Below, in pieces: positions 16,838 to 26,990 of a DNA stretch of 64,000 nt. The notes beneath the pieces are model-generated. The model ran no database searches and was not told the DNA's origin. It was given only the letters and a program-made list of their open reading frames with translations. Origin of the DNA: CAYSUS01 sp964434165 (lineage in GTDB: Bacteria; Planctomycetota; Planctomycetia; Pirellulales; Thermoguttaceae); contig CAYSUS010000011.1 of assembly GCA_964434165.1 (NCBI GenBank), positions 1-64,000 on the forward strand, given 5' to 3'. A program made the position numbers and the translations under genes. The stretch's first letter is position 1. Each line of letters opens with the position of its first letter.

Positions 16838-19800
16838 ATGACGATCGGGAATTCGCGGAACTCGTGTTGGTGCGTTCGCGTGGCACTCGTGACGGGGCTC
16901 TTGCTGGCCGCCTGGGGGCACGCTCCGGCACAGGACAGCACGTGGAACCGCGGAGCCGGCAGCGACGACTGGAACGCGCCCGGCAACTGGACGGCCGGCG
17001 TGCCCACCGGCACGGCCCGCTTCCAGGGCGCCGGCGCCGGTAACGTCGATCTGCTCGGCGGCAGCTTCTCGGTTACCGGCCTGGAGTTCACGGCCGGCGG
17101 CTACACCCTGCAGGACACGGGCTCCCCGGCGGGATCGCTCACCACGAGCAGCGTTTCCCACGCCTCCGGAGCCAACTCCATCAATCTCCTTCTGAGCTCG
17201 TCCGGGCTGGCCGGAAGCGTCAGCGGCGGCACCCTCCACGTGACCAACGTCGGCAATACGATCGCCGGCGGCGACTGGAGCGTCACCGGCGGAAGCACGC
17301 TCGCGGTGGAGGCCAGCGGATCGACCAGCGGCCTGGGCAGCGCCGACGTGACCCTCGGCGGCGGCACACTTGACCTGATCGGGGCGACGACGCAGGACCC
17401 GGGGCTGCTCGGCCAGTACTGGAACTACGACCCGCGTCCGCTGCGCGGCACCGGCGGCATCGATAGCGACGGCATCGCCCCGTTCGACACCTATTCCGGC
17501 CTGCTCGATTTCGTCAACAACACGCTGGGCTCCCCCACCGCCGCCCAGCAGCTCAACGTCCCCATCGACTTCCCCTCCGGCGGCGGCGACAACAGCACGG
17601 GGGGCAACCCCTTCTCGTCGATCGGCGTCAACCTCGGCAACGACGCGCAGGTCGCCACGTGGTCCGGGCAGTTGAGCGTCAGCGCCGCCGACGCCGGGGT
17701 GACCACCTTCCGCACGGCCAGCGACGACGGCACGGTCATCTACATCGACGGCAACCTGGTCGTCCAGAACAACAAGTTCCAGGGGGTCACGTCCCGCAGC
17801 GGCACCTACGACCTCACCGAGGGCACGCACGACATCCTGGTCGCCTTCTACGAGGGCGACGGCGGATCGGGTCTCGGGGCCCACTGGACTCCCCTGAGCA
17901 CCGGCTCCGAGGTCTTCATCGACGGCGCGGACAGCCGCTTCGTCACGCTGGGCGCCGGGGACGCCACCCTGGGCAACTCCGTCCACGTCACGGCCGACTC
18001 GACGATCCGCAACGACACGGTCGATCCGACCCTCGGCACGACGACCACGATCACCCTCAACACGCTGAGCGTGGACGCCGGCGCCACGCTCACGAAGACC
18101 GGACGAGGCACGATCGTCTTCGACCAGTCCAGCGGCACCAACAGCCTGGCCGCCGGGGCCACCGTCCAGGTCGACGAGGGCGAGCTGGCCGTGGTCGGCT
18201 CCAACGATCCTCTCGGCCAGGCCGCGATCGTGCTCGACGGCGGCACGCTCACCGTCGAGGGAGGCACCGCCCTGGTCAACTTGCTCCAGGCCGGCCGCTT
18301 CCAGGATGGCAACTTCCAGCAGGACTTCTCGGCCAGCGGCGGCGCCTACACGGACGATCAGAACGGGATCTTCACTGGGCAGCAACTGTTGTCCGGGACG
18401 CCGGGGATGGTGCGAACGCAGTCCGGAGACCTCAGCTACTCAAGTACGGGCGCATTCAACGCCTTCTGGGGCACCAGCGGCGACCCGAACGAATGGCAGG
18501 CGGTCTGGACCGGCTACTTCGTCGCCCAGACCGACGGCGTTCACGAGTTCCGTATCCAGAGCGGCACCGGCGGTGACATCGACGATGACGGCTCGCTCTG
18601 GGTGGACGCGGACCAAAGCAATGCCTTCGATTCGGGGGAAGGTGGAACCACCGGAGGTCAGCGTACACACTCTGTCGCGCTCACCGCGGGCCAGAGCTAC
18701 GGCGTGGCGTTCGGCTTCAATGAGAACACCGGGGGCGAGAGCTACCGCGTCCAGTTCATGGAACCGAGCGGGAGTTGGACGACGGTCAATCCCACGGCGC
18801 AGGCGGGCTACTGGCAGTCCTGGTCCACCGAAGCGCTGGACCTGAGCGACAGCCCCGTCACCCTTACCGCCTCGTCCACCCTGAACGCGGTGACCGACTT
18901 CGATGCGAAGTTCGGCCACATCACGTTCCAGGACGGCATCCTGACCGCCCAGGGCGCCCCGCTGGGCATGAGCTTCACCGACGCCACCGCAAGCGGCACC
19001 GTGGGCATCGAGACGCAGACCGACGTCACCCTGGGCGGCTACAACGACACGGGCCCCACCACCTTCACCAAGAGCGGGCCCAGCCAGCTCTCGCTGAGCA
19101 ACGTCACGCCGGGCGACGTCGCCGCCGCCCAGACCACCTTCGTCACCGAGGACGGCACGCTCTACTCGATCGGTGCCGATCCGCTGGGCCAAGGCAACCT
19201 CAACCTCGCCGGCGGCACCACGCGTTTGGAAGGCGCGCCGCAGTACACCGAAGGGCTCTTGGCCGGCTCGCACTCCGGCAACCCCTGGACCAGCGGCGAC
19301 AACCCGGGCAACCTCGGCACGGTCCTCCGGCTTGAAGGCATGCTCCGGGACGGCCTCGAAGGCGACCTGCGGGAGGCCCATTGGACGGCCGCCCGCGCCG
19401 ACGGCGGCACAGGCCCCGGCGACACCACGCTGATCTACTCCGGCCAGATCTACCTCGCCGGCGAGACCACCTTCGTCGAGATGTGCGATGACAACACCAG
19501 GCTGTACATCGACGGCCAGGAAGTCCTCAACGCCGGGGATTGGAACGACGCGGATTACGTGACCTACACGCCGACCGGCGGGGCCGGCTGGTACGACTTC
19601 GACGTCCGCTTCTCCAACGGCAGCGGCGGTTACGGCTTCGAGGGCCAGCAGGGCGGCGGCGCGACCAACTGGGATACGGCCGAATACGGATTCGGCATGG
19701 CCGCGGGCGTGCCGGCTGATCCGCTCGACGCCACCTCGTACACGTACCTCGTCGAGCCCGCCGGGGGCGGAGCGACGCTCCTCCGTACCACCGAGATCGG

Positions 19801-22800
19801 CGCGATCATCGCCCACGATACCCACGTCGAACTCACGGGCGACAGCAACCTCGACCTGATCACCGAGCACGACGCCCAGTTGGGCGTCCTCACGCTGACC
19901 TCGGGCACCGTAAGCATCACCGGCGCGCCCGGCGGGCTGAGCTTCCACCATACGACCGTCTCTTCCGGCGCCACGGCCGCGGGGCTCGATACGCATACCG
20001 ACGTGCTTCTCACCCGCACGAGCGGCTTCGACGGGGCCGGCGAGACGATGACCGTCACCAAGACGGGGCTCTCGAGCGTGATCCTCAACCAGCCGGCGGT
20101 GAACGCCTCGGGCATCACTTTCGACGTGGTCCAGGGTCGCCTGGGCGTGGAGTCGGACGGGGCTACTGCGGGCATGAGTCACATCGCGCGCGACGGCGCC
20201 TTCGTCGACCTGGAGGTCCAGCAGTCGTCGGCCAACTTCCCCGCGGTCACGGTCGATCCGCGCGGCGGCCTGGGCGGGCAGCTTCAGAACGCCGTGTACA
20301 ACGGCGCCGGCCAGAACGTGCTCCTCGCGGAGGACAGCGTCCTCGCCCCAGTCCACGGTGAACTGCCGAGCATGTACAACCCTGCCGGCTCGGGCGTCAT
20401 CGGTCCATTCCTGCCCACACGGGCTGAACTGGGCGGCAGCCCGATCCTCTACCTCGGCGTAACCGACGTGGCCTCCACGGCGGCTTACCACGTTGGCGAT
20501 GACGGAGCCGACTCGATCTTCAAGGGCGCGGCCTTTGGCGACTGGACCGAGGGAGCCACGTTCAACGGCAGCATCACCGACCTCTCGCCGAGCATGGCCG
20601 ACGGCATCGAAATCATGCTGGCCAAGCAGGACGTCGCGGTCGACAGCACGGCCGTGTTCACCACGAACAACACGGTCCGCGGCGTGGAGATCAAGGGCGA
20701 AGGTGAGTGGCAGATCAACACCCCGATGAATCTGGTTGGAACCAACCAGATCACCCGAACCGGCGACTTCGACGACTCGATCGGGCGCAACACGACCAAC
20801 GACTACATCGTCCGCCTGGAGAGCAACGACAACAACGGCTCGCTGGGCGACGGCCAGATCCTCGACGTCACCAGCGGGCGAATCAGCATCCGCGACGACG
20901 AGTCGTTGCACCTCGGCGCCGTCCTCAACGTCAACGCGAACGCCACGCTCAATATCGACGACACTTCCGACGGCAGGCGGCCGAGCGAGGGCACGTTCAA
21001 CATCAACACCGGCGGTGCCGTGCGATTGAACAACAACAACCGCCTGACCAACGGGGGCACGTTCAACATCGACCCCGACGCCTACGTGATCATCGACGGC
21101 AACCTCGACGTCAACACGGCCGACCCCAATGCCGACCCCGGTCTGGACGGCACCTTCGGCACCGCCGACGACGTGGCCGCCGGGTTCGACAACGTGAACA
21201 TCGTGCTCAGCGCCGACCAAATGTGGGACGGCCTGTACCTCGGCGACGGCCGGCGCCTCACCGCGGTCTGGCAAGAGGGACAGGGGACGAATGGCAGCAC
21301 GGCCAACTTCCCCGGCATCTACAAGAGCGTCTCCGCCGATCCGACCGACAGCTACGTGATCTTCTCCGACCCGGGCAACGGCGACCTGGACATCAACAGC
21401 CCGGTCTACCTCGACGGAGTCGACATCTACGTCAACGACCCGTTGGGGACCCAACTGAGCCTGCCGGCCCGGGGCTGGGACATGACCCGCGCCATGGTGG
21501 ACATGGACGGCCGCGTAAATTTCGACGGGGATTTGACGCAGTTCGACGACATGGTCGTTCGTAATGGGTACGTCCGGCTGGCGGACGGCGATAGCGACGA
21601 TATCGTATCGACCGGCGCCTTGGTCATCATGGACGGAGGCCAGGTCGAGTTGCAGGGCAACCGCACGAACCTGATGCCCAAGCTGATCGCCGGCGTTTCG
21701 GCCGACACTCTTTTCCCCGGCGGCATTGTCGTGGACAAGGGAGGATATCTGGAACTGCGGTACCAGACCGACGAGAACGCACCACTAGAGATCACCCAGG
21801 AGATCATCTTCCGCGACAACGACGTTGTAGGCATGGGGCGCGACTTGTCGATCTTCCAGCCGGACGAGGAAGGCAGCGACAGCGGCAACAACAACATACT
21901 CGTTTTCAACAACATCGTCTTGGAGGAGGGCGCCCACGTGGGCATCGACCGCGACGGGCAGGATCGCGAGGAGTTGCGCCTGTCGATCAACCTCACCGGC
22001 AACGCGACGATCGAACGCGAGCCCGACGATTTCAGCTTCCAGAACGTGGACGCCACGGGCGGTCCGTTCACGCTCAAGGTCGGCAACCCCGACGACGACC
22101 GTTTCGATCTGGACGTGTACGGCACGATCGGCGCCTCCGGCTCGCCGATCATCGAGCTGATCAACGCCCGGATGGACCTGGAAGTCGGTTCGCAGGCGGG
22201 CCCCGACGCGGTGATTCGCAGCCGCGGGGCCGAGACCACCAGCGGCGCCGACGACGAGAGAATCCGGGTCTATGCAGGACGCGACGGGACGAATCCCATC
22301 ACCGGCGGCACGTTCGAGCTCACCGGGGCCGATGGGATGAGGATCCGCGTGGAGGATCGAGGGTCGGGCGACCAGGTCCTCAACGAATTCGGCGGCACCG
22401 TCAGGTTCATCGCCGATGGCGATGCGGGGACCTACGACGGGCGGCTGCGGACCCAGCGAGACGGCAGCGACTTGTCGGTCAACGGACGCGTGACCGTGGC
22501 GGAGATCCGCCTGACGCCCGATGCTTACGGCCTGTTCCGCGCCAACGACGGGATGGACTTCTGGGCCCTGAGCACCGTGGTCGAAGGGACCGGCTCCACG
22601 GCCACGATCAGCGTCGGCGACTCGTCCGACTCGAACGCCCCGGGGCAAGGGCTCGTCTTCAAGGACATCTCGGGCGAAGACCCCGGTAACACCCTTGTCA
22701 TCCGCGGCGACGAGATCTTCGAGCTCAGCGGCACCTTGGGGATCGACGTGGCGGTCCTCGGCACCGAAAACAGCCGCGCGCGCATCCGCGACGGCTTCGA

Positions 22801-25800
22801 TCTGAACGGCCGCACCCTCACCCTGGGAAACCGCGACAACGAGTTGCACACCGACCCCGGGGGCGGCCGCATCGTCACGGTCAACGACAGCACCGAGAAC
22901 CAGGACCTGGAGATCTGGCACGGACAGAACGGCGAGACGTGGTCCGGAGCCGGTCTGGAGATCGAGATCGCCCTGCCCGGCGGTCTGCGCGTGGCCGTGG
23001 AAGAGGCCCCCACCCCGATCACCAACGACGTGCTGGCCACGTTCATCGTCCCCACTGGTCAGAGCGACATCTATCTCCGCAGCGACCGGTTCAGCGGCGG
23101 CTCCGGAGAGACGCCCGGCACGGTCATCCTCGACCGCGTCGTGATCCAGGACGGCGCCACGGCCGACCTGGGGCAGGATGACGGCACGACCCTGAACATC
23201 CGCCACCTCCACCTCGGCGACGGGGCGGAGCTGGACACCCACGGCATCGAGTTCGGATACGACTCCATCACCGGCTCGGGCCGCGTGTACGGCGACAACT
23301 CCCGGATCATCAATCCGGGCGGTTTGATCGGCCCCGGCCAGAGCGCCGGCACGCTGACCGTGGGCAGCGACCTGGTGCTCAGCGACACGGCGGCCTACGC
23401 GTGGGAAACGGCGCTGACGGGCTACGACTCGGTGATCGTCGAGGACGACCTGACGCTCGACCCGGGCTGGATCTTCCGGCCGCTGCCCGGCTGGGCCGCG
23501 CTGCCGGAGAACGAGTACGTCCTGTTCACGTACAACGATCAGTACCGGCAAGTCGCGGGGCAGGACGATCCGCCGGGCATCGCGCACTTCGACCCGACTT
23601 CCACGCCCGACAACTTCGACTGGTCGGCCGTCCAGCCCCTGATCGACTCCGGGGCCTGGGACATCTCCGGCGTGTCGATCGACATGCTCGGCACCAGCGA
23701 CAACGGCGGCCGAATCGTGTTGACCGGCCTCGACGCCCGGCTCGGCCGCCTGGTGTGGGACGGCCAGGGCGACGGCCAGTGGCAGCTCGACGACCGCTGG
23801 GACGTCGATGCCGCGCCGCCCACGCCCGCCAACGATCATCCCCGGAGCGGCTACGAGGCCCTCATCCGCTCGGCCGGCAACACGATCACCGTGGATACGC
23901 CCGATGAGGCGGTGTTCATTCTCAACGTCGAGGACGGCACGCTCAACGTGGCGCCGGGCGGGGACCTCACCGTGGAGCACGCCCTGCGTTTGGCGGCCCC
24001 GGGGTCGGTCCACGTGGACGGAGCCCTGAGCGTGCGCCAGCTTCACATGACCGGCGGCATGGTGACCGGCGCCGGCGCCATCGCCAGCGCCAACACGAGC
24101 ACCGACCCCGGCTCCTACGCCTTCGAGCTGGAGAGCGGCTCCCTCGCGGCCCCCGTCAACGCCCCCACCGCGGCGATCCGCAAGAGCACCGGCGGCACGG
24201 TCACGCTGGGCGGCGACGTGCAGATCGGCCGCGTGGACGTGGAAGAGGGCCGTCTCGACACGGGGACCGCGCCGATCACCGTCCACCAGCAGCTCAACGC
24301 GGGCGACGACCACTTCACCGTCGCCGGCGGGACGTTCACGGCCAGCGGCAGCGACCTGGGCAATCCGGCCGCCGATCGCACCATCGGCCTTTCCGGCGGC
24401 ACGGTAACCGTGGCCCAGGGCATCCTTCCGCCGGGCCAGGCGGTGGCCCACTGGGGATTCGACGAGACCTCGGGCGACACGGCCGCGGACTCGGTCGGCG
24501 GACACACCGGCTCGCTCCAGAACGGCCCGACCTGGACCGCCGGCCAAATCGGCGGGGCCCTGGACTTCGACGGCAGCGACGACTTCGTGAACGTCGCCAG
24601 CCTGGAGGAATACTTCAACGGCAAGGACGCCATCAGCTTCTCGGCCTGGATCAGGTCGGACGCGACCGGGCAGGATCGCGGGTTCTTCGTGGGGGTGGAC
24701 GTGAGCAACTCCGACATCCGCAACCAGGACCTGTGGGGCATCCGGTACGATGCTGCCGGCGCCAACGGAGGCGGCAACGACGTGTTCAAGATCGGTCTGG
24801 ACGTCAACGGCACCAAAGCCTACGAATCGGCCTCGGGGCTTCAGACGACCGAGTGGCAGCATGTCGCCATGGTCTGGGAAAGCGGTCAGGGACTGAAGCT
24901 CTACGTGGACGGACAGCTCGACGTGCCCACCGACGAGAGCTTCGGCAGCGCCGCGGGCACCCTGGGCAACCAGACCAACTTCATCCTCGGCGACGGGGCC
25001 AAGAGCCCCTGGCAGGGTCTGATGGACGAGGTGTGGGTGTATGACCGCGCCCTGGGCGCCGCCGAGGTGGACGCCCTGTACCAGGCCGGGTTGGCCGGGG
25101 CCTACAGCGGGGCGATCTCCATGCCCACGACCCATTTCCACGTGACGGGCGATACCACGCTGGACCTGCCCACGGCCAGCACCCAGGCCGAGTTCGGCGA
25201 CCTGGCCCTGGCCGACGGGGTGACGCTCAACGTCACCGGCGACGCCGATCCGGTCAGCTTCGGCAACGTCGCGGCGGGCGACGGGTCGGCCACGTCCGGT
25301 GCCAACCTCGCCGTGCGCGGCGAGCTCGGCATCGGCGACAGCCCGGGCTCCTTCACCGTGGCCGGGGGCGACCTCACGCTCCAGACCACGGCCAGCTACC
25401 TGGTGGAGATCGCCGGCAAGGCCGCCGGCACGGAGCACGACCAATTGGTCCTCGACGGCGGCGACCTCCACCTGGAGAACACCGCGAGCCCGGACGACGG
25501 CCCCGTGCTCGAGGTGGTCACCGGCGGCGACGGCCGCGGCTGGGGACTGGGCGACGAGATCGTGATCGTCGATCTGCTCGGCCCGGGCGCCGCCACCGAC
25601 GGCGAGTTCTACGATGTGTTCGGCAATCCGCTCCACGAGGGCGACATCGTCCAGGACTCGGGCAACCCGGCGTGGAGCTGGCGGCTGAGCTACCTGGGCG
25701 GGTCGGGCAACGACGTGGTGCTCGGTCTGAATAGCGTGCCCGAGCCCTCCACGGTCGTGCTTCTCGGCCTGGGCGGCCTGGCCCTCTTGGCCCTCGCTCG

Positions 25801-25816
25801 GCGACGCCGCAAGTAA
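16838..25816 (+). CDS. Giant PEP-CTERM surface protein with PA14-like and LamG domains
   Basis: 2,992 residues from ATG 16838, seven bases after GAGGAG. The start gives a good signal peptide (VALVTGLLLAAWGHAPAQ); in-frame ATGs upstream add an Arg-rich, unlikely extension. The first part has autotransporter-type beta-strand repeats (GNWTAGVPTGTARFQG). Three PA14-like modules lie near residues 188-371, 481-648 and 801-955, each with 'DDGTxIYIDG'-like turns. A very long Gly/Asp/Asn-rich beta-helix-like region follows, then a LamG-like domain near 2531-2755 (AVAHWGFDETSG). It ends in a PEP-CTERM signal (VPEPSTVVLLGLGGLALLAL, then RRRRK). Likely exported and retained at the surface, binding carbohydrate or acting as an adhesin (inference). 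The nearest downstream feature is a hairpin repeat. Confidence 0.9.
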   Translation: MTIGNSRNSCWCVRVALVTGLLLAAWGHAPAQDSTWNRGAGSDDWNAPGNWTAGVPTGTARFQGAGAGNVDLLGGSFSVTGLEFTAGGYTLQDTGSPAGSLTTSSVSHASGANSINLLLSSSGLAGSVSGGTLHVTNVGNTIAGGDWSVTGGSTLAVEASGSTSGLGSADVTLGGGTLDLIGATTQDPGLLGQYWNYDPRPLRGTGGIDSDGIAPFDTYSGLLDFVNNTLGSPTAAQQLNVPIDFPSGGGDNSTGGNPFSSIGVNLGNDAQVATWSGQLSVSAADAGVTTFRTASDDGTVIYIDGNLVVQNNKFQGVTSRSGTYDLTEGTHDILVAFYEGDGGSGLGAHWTPLSTGSEVFIDGADSRFVTLGAGDATLGNSVHVTADSTIRNDTVDPTLGTTTTITLNTLSVDAGATLTKTGRGTIVFDQSSGTNSLAAGATVQVDEGELAVVGSNDPLGQAAIVLDGGTLTVEGGTALVNLLQAGRFQDGNFQQDFSASGGAYTDDQNGIFTGQQLLSGTPGMVRTQSGDLSYSSTGAFNAFWGTSGDPNEWQAVWTGYFVAQTDGVHEFRIQSGTGGDIDDDGSLWVDADQSNAFDSGEGGTTGGQRTHSVALTAGQSYGVAFGFNENTGGESYRVQFMEPSGSWTTVNPTAQAGYWQSWSTEALDLSDSPVTLTASSTLNAVTDFDAKFGHITFQDGILTAQGAPLGMSFTDATASGTVGIETQTDVTLGGYNDTGPTTFTKSGPSQLSLSNVTPGDVAAAQTTFVTEDGTLYSIGADPLGQGNLNLAGGTTRLEGAPQYTEGLLAGSHSGNPWTSGDNPGNLGTVLRLEGMLRDGLEGDLREAHWTAARADGGTGPGDTTLIYSGQIYLAGETTFVEMCDDNTRLYIDGQEVLNAGDWNDADYVTYTPTGGAGWYDFDVRFSNGSGGYGFEGQQGGGATNWDTAEYGFGMAAGVPADPLDATSYTYLVEPAGGGATLLRTTEIGAIIAHDTHVELTGDSNLDLITEHDAQLGVLTLTSGTVSITGAPGGLSFHHTTVSSGATAAGLDTHTDVLLTRTSGFDGAGETMTVTKTGLSSVILNQPAVNASGITFDVVQGRLGVESDGATAGMSHIARDGAFVDLEVQQSSANFPAVTVDPRGGLGGQLQNAVYNGAGQNVLLAEDSVLAPVHGELPSMYNPAGSGVIGPFLPTRAELGGSPILYLGVTDVASTAAYHVGDDGADSIFKGAAFGDWTEGATFNGSITDLSPSMADGIEIMLAKQDVAVDSTAVFTTNNTVRGVEIKGEGEWQINTPMNLVGTNQITRTGDFDDSIGRNTTNDYIVRLESNDNNGSLGDGQILDVTSGRISIRDDESLHLGAVLNVNANATLNIDDTSDGRRPSEGTFNINTGGAVRLNNNNRLTNGGTFNIDPDAYVIIDGNLDVNTADPNADPGLDGTFGTADDVAAGFDNVNIVLSADQMWDGLYLGDGRRLTAVWQEGQGTNGSTANFPGIYKSVSADPTDSYVIFSDPGNGDLDINSPVYLDGVDIYVNDPLGTQLSLPARGWDMTRAMVDMDGRVNFDGDLTQFDDMVVRNGYVRLADGDSDDIVSTGALVIMDGGQVELQGNRTNLMPKLIAGVSADTLFPGGIVVDKGGYLELRYQTDENAPLEITQEIIFRDNDVVGMGRDLSIFQPDEEGSDSGNNNILVFNNIVLEEGAHVGIDRDGQDREELRLSINLTGNATIEREPDDFSFQNVDATGGPFTLKVGNPDDDRFDLDVYGTIGASGSPIIELINARMDLEVGSQAGPDAVIRSRGAETTSGADDERIRVYAGRDGTNPITGGTFELTGADGMRIRVEDRGSGDQVLNEFGGTVRFIADGDAGTYDGRLRTQRDGSDLSVNGRVTVAEIRLTPDAYGLFRANDGMDFWALSTVVEGTGSTATISVGDSSDSNAPGQGLVFKDISGEDPGNTLVIRGDEIFELSGTLGIDVAVLGTENSRARIRDGFDLNGRTLTLGNRDNELHTDPGGGRIVTVNDSTENQDLEIWHGQNGETWSGAGLEIEIALPGGLRVAVEEAPTPITNDVLATFIVPTGQSDIYLRSDRFSGGSGETPGTVILDRVVIQDGATADLGQDDGTTLNIRHLHLGDGAELDTHGIEFGYDSITGSGRVYGDNSRIINPGGLIGPGQSAGTLTVGSDLVLSDTAAYAWETALTGYDSVIVEDDLTLDPGWIFRPLPGWAALPENEYVLFTYNDQYRQVAGQDDPPGIAHFDPTSTPDNFDWSAVQPLIDSGAWDISGVSIDMLGTSDNGGRIVLTGLDARLGRLVWDGQGDGQWQLDDRWDVDAAPPTPANDHPRSGYEALIRSAGNTITVDTPDEAVFILNVEDGTLNVAPGGDLTVEHALRLAAPGSVHVDGALSVRQLHMTGGMVTGAGAIASANTSTDPGSYAFELESGSLAAPVNAPTAAIRKSTGGTVTLGGDVQIGRVDVEEGRLDTGTAPITVHQQLNAGDDHFTVAGGTFTASGSDLGNPAADRTIGLSGGTVTVAQGILPPGQAVAHWGFDETSGDTAADSVGGHTGSLQNGPTWTAGQIGGALDFDGSDDFVNVASLEEYFNGKDAISFSAWIRSDATGQDRGFFVGVDVSNSDIRNQDLWGIRYDAAGANGGGNDVFKIGLDVNGTKAYESASGLQTTEWQHVAMVWESGQGLKLYVDGQLDVPTDESFGSAAGTLGNQTNFILGDGAKSPWQGLMDEVWVYDRALGAAEVDALYQAGLAGAYSGAISMPTTHFHVTGDTTLDLPTASTQAEFGDLALADGVTLNVTGDADPVSFGNVAAGDGSATSGANLAVRGELGIGDSPGSFTVAGGDLTLQTTASYLVEIAGKAAGTEHDQLVLDGGDLHLENTASPDDGPVLEVVTGGDGRGWGLGDEIVIVDLLGPGAATDGEFYDVFGNPLHEGDIVQDSGNPAWSWRLSYLGGSGNDVVLGLNSVPEPSTVVLLGLGGLALLALARRRRK

Positions 25817-25850
25817 GCTTCACCCCAGACTTCCTCTTTCCTTCCGATCA

Positions 25851-25882
25851 AGACTTCCGAGGCCCTCAGGTCTTCGGAAGTC
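25851..25882. repeat. 13-5-13 hairpin repeat, copy 3 (diverged)
   Basis: Left arm gacttccgaggcc (25852-25864), loop ctcag, right arm gtcttcggaagtc (25870-25882). Outer nine pairs are intact and the inner pairs are changed. It lies 35 bases after the giant gene's stop. Confidence 0.75.
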
Positions 25883-25978
25883 GTGATCTGGTGCCCTGTC
25901 ACCGTTGGAGACTGGGGATGGCCGATCGAATCGCAGGTGCGAAGCGTAGCAAGTGTGGGATGCTCGGTTGGTCGTTTG

Positions 25979-26007
25979 CCCCTCGCTGACGCTATCGGGC
26001 TTTGAGG
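25979..26007 (-). repeat. 'TRSVSEG'-type dispersed repeat, copy 1
   Basis: cccctcgctgacgctatcgg followed by gctttgagg. The minus strand reads cctcaaagcccgatagcgtc then agcgagg. It is related to copies at 44914, 55964 and 56001. Confidence 0.6.
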
Positions 26008-26315
26008 CCGCGCGCGATCCGAGATCCACGCGTTGAACGGGCACCAGGCCTGGCCGAGAGGCGACTTGTCTCCGGGGGGTGGGGATGCGGCGGTCCTGTC
26101 CCCGGGCCGACGCGAGCCAGAGCCGCGGCCCCCAGCTCAAGGGCAGCTCCGAGAAGAGGTTAGAGTCTCTCCTCGGGACATGAGCGCGTGATGCGCCCAT
26201 GTTCGTCCGAGCGACCAACGGGAGCGGTCCAATTGAGGGAGCATTCCGCATTCGGTTGCGGTCGCACCGCATTAGGAGCGGAAGTCGCAGCGTCGTCCCC
26301 GCGTGGGTGCGGAGA

Positions 26316-26340
26316 CGTTCCCGCGCAGAGCGTGGGAACG
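26316..26340. repeat. Hairpin repeat of 'cgttcccgcg..cgtgggaacg' type
   Basis: Arms cgttcccgcg (26316-26325) and cgtgggaacg (26331-26340) around loop cagag; nine pairs plus one G-T. Repeats of this kind are scattered in planctomycete genomes and often annotated falsely as 'FPRSAWER' proteins (recalled, not checked). Confidence 0.65.
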
Positions 26341-26482
26341 AAAGAACCCCCCACACGTCCGCCCGGGGGTGGATGGAACCGGCGGTGCGAAGTATTCTCA
26401 AGGATTTGCGTCTTCGCCCGTCTCAACACGCGAGCAGGCCTTCCTGGCGCGCAGACCTTCCGCGAGTCCTGAGCCCTTGACC

Positions 26483-26881
26483 ATGTCCGACCCTGCACCA
26501 CCGACCGGACCCGACTTCGCGCGGGGCGACGGGCTTCTGCCCGCCATCGCCCAGGATGCCCAGACCGGCGAAGTCCTGATGATGGCCTTCATGAGCCCGG
26601 AGAGCTTCGCCGAGACCGTGGCCACGGGCCGCGCGGTGTACTACAGCCGCAGCCGCAAGAAGCTGTGGCGCAAGGGCGAGGAGAGCGGCCACGTGCAGCA
26701 GGTGCGGGGGATCTACGTCGATTGCGACCGCGACTGCATCCTGCTGAAGGTCGAACAGGTGGGCGGGGCCGCCTGCCACGAAGGCTACAAGAGCTGCTTC
26801 TACCGTCAGGTCACGCCCGAGGGCCTCCGGGTGGTGGCCGAGAAGGTCTTCGACCCGGCAGCGGTGTACAGGAAGAGTTGA
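26483..26881 (+). CDS. hisI: Phosphoribosyl-AMP cyclohydrolase
   Basis: 132 residues. It opens the purine ring of phosphoribosyl-AMP, the third step of histidine synthesis. The HisI hallmarks are intact: 'YYSRSRKKLWRKGEESGHVQ', the metal-binding Asp triad in 'YVDCDRDCILL', a conserved Cys-His (AACHEGYKSCFYR). There is no HisE domain, so it is the single-function form. ATG 26483 gives the standard N-terminus; in-frame sequence upstream is repeat DNA. hisG begins 109 bases downstream on the same strand. The rest of the pathway is not in this window. Confidence 0.95.
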   Translation: MSDPAPPTGPDFARGDGLLPAIAQDAQTGEVLMMAFMSPESFAETVATGRAVYYSRSRKKLWRKGEESGHVQQVRGIYVDCDRDCILLKVEQVGGAACHEGYKSCFYRQVTPEGLRVVAEKVFDPAAVYRKS

Positions 26882-26990
26882 CGGGCGGGTCGGCCGGGGC
26901 GGCTTTCCGGGCCGCCCCGTTTCGGCTACAGTCCGCCTAGAGCGCGACGTTGGCCGGCCCCGCCATGCCCGAACGCCCCAGGATCCCAGA

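Larger units (their letters stand above)
25817..26482. other. Repeat-rich intergenic region before hisI
   Basis: 666 bases without a credible gene. It holds hairpin copy 3 (25851-25882), a 'cctcgctgacgc' repeat (25979-26007) and a strong hairpin (26316-26340) whose chance translation reads FPRRAWER. Open frames here are repeat translations. Confidence 0.6.

Noticed and set aside
18440..21454. 1,004-codon minus-strand frame
   Set aside because: Same reason: antisense shadow of the giant surface protein without any recognisable motif.
21785..25636. Open frame of 1,283 codons on the minus strand opposite the giant gene
   Set aside because: It is a GC-rich antisense shadow: Ala/Arg/Val/Gly-rich translation, no domains, no start signal, and the opposite frame encodes coherent PA14/LamG/PEP-CTERM sequence.
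26303..26482. 60-codon N-terminal extension of HisI
   Set aside because: The extension translates a dispersed hairpin repeat; HisI homology starts right after ATG 26483.
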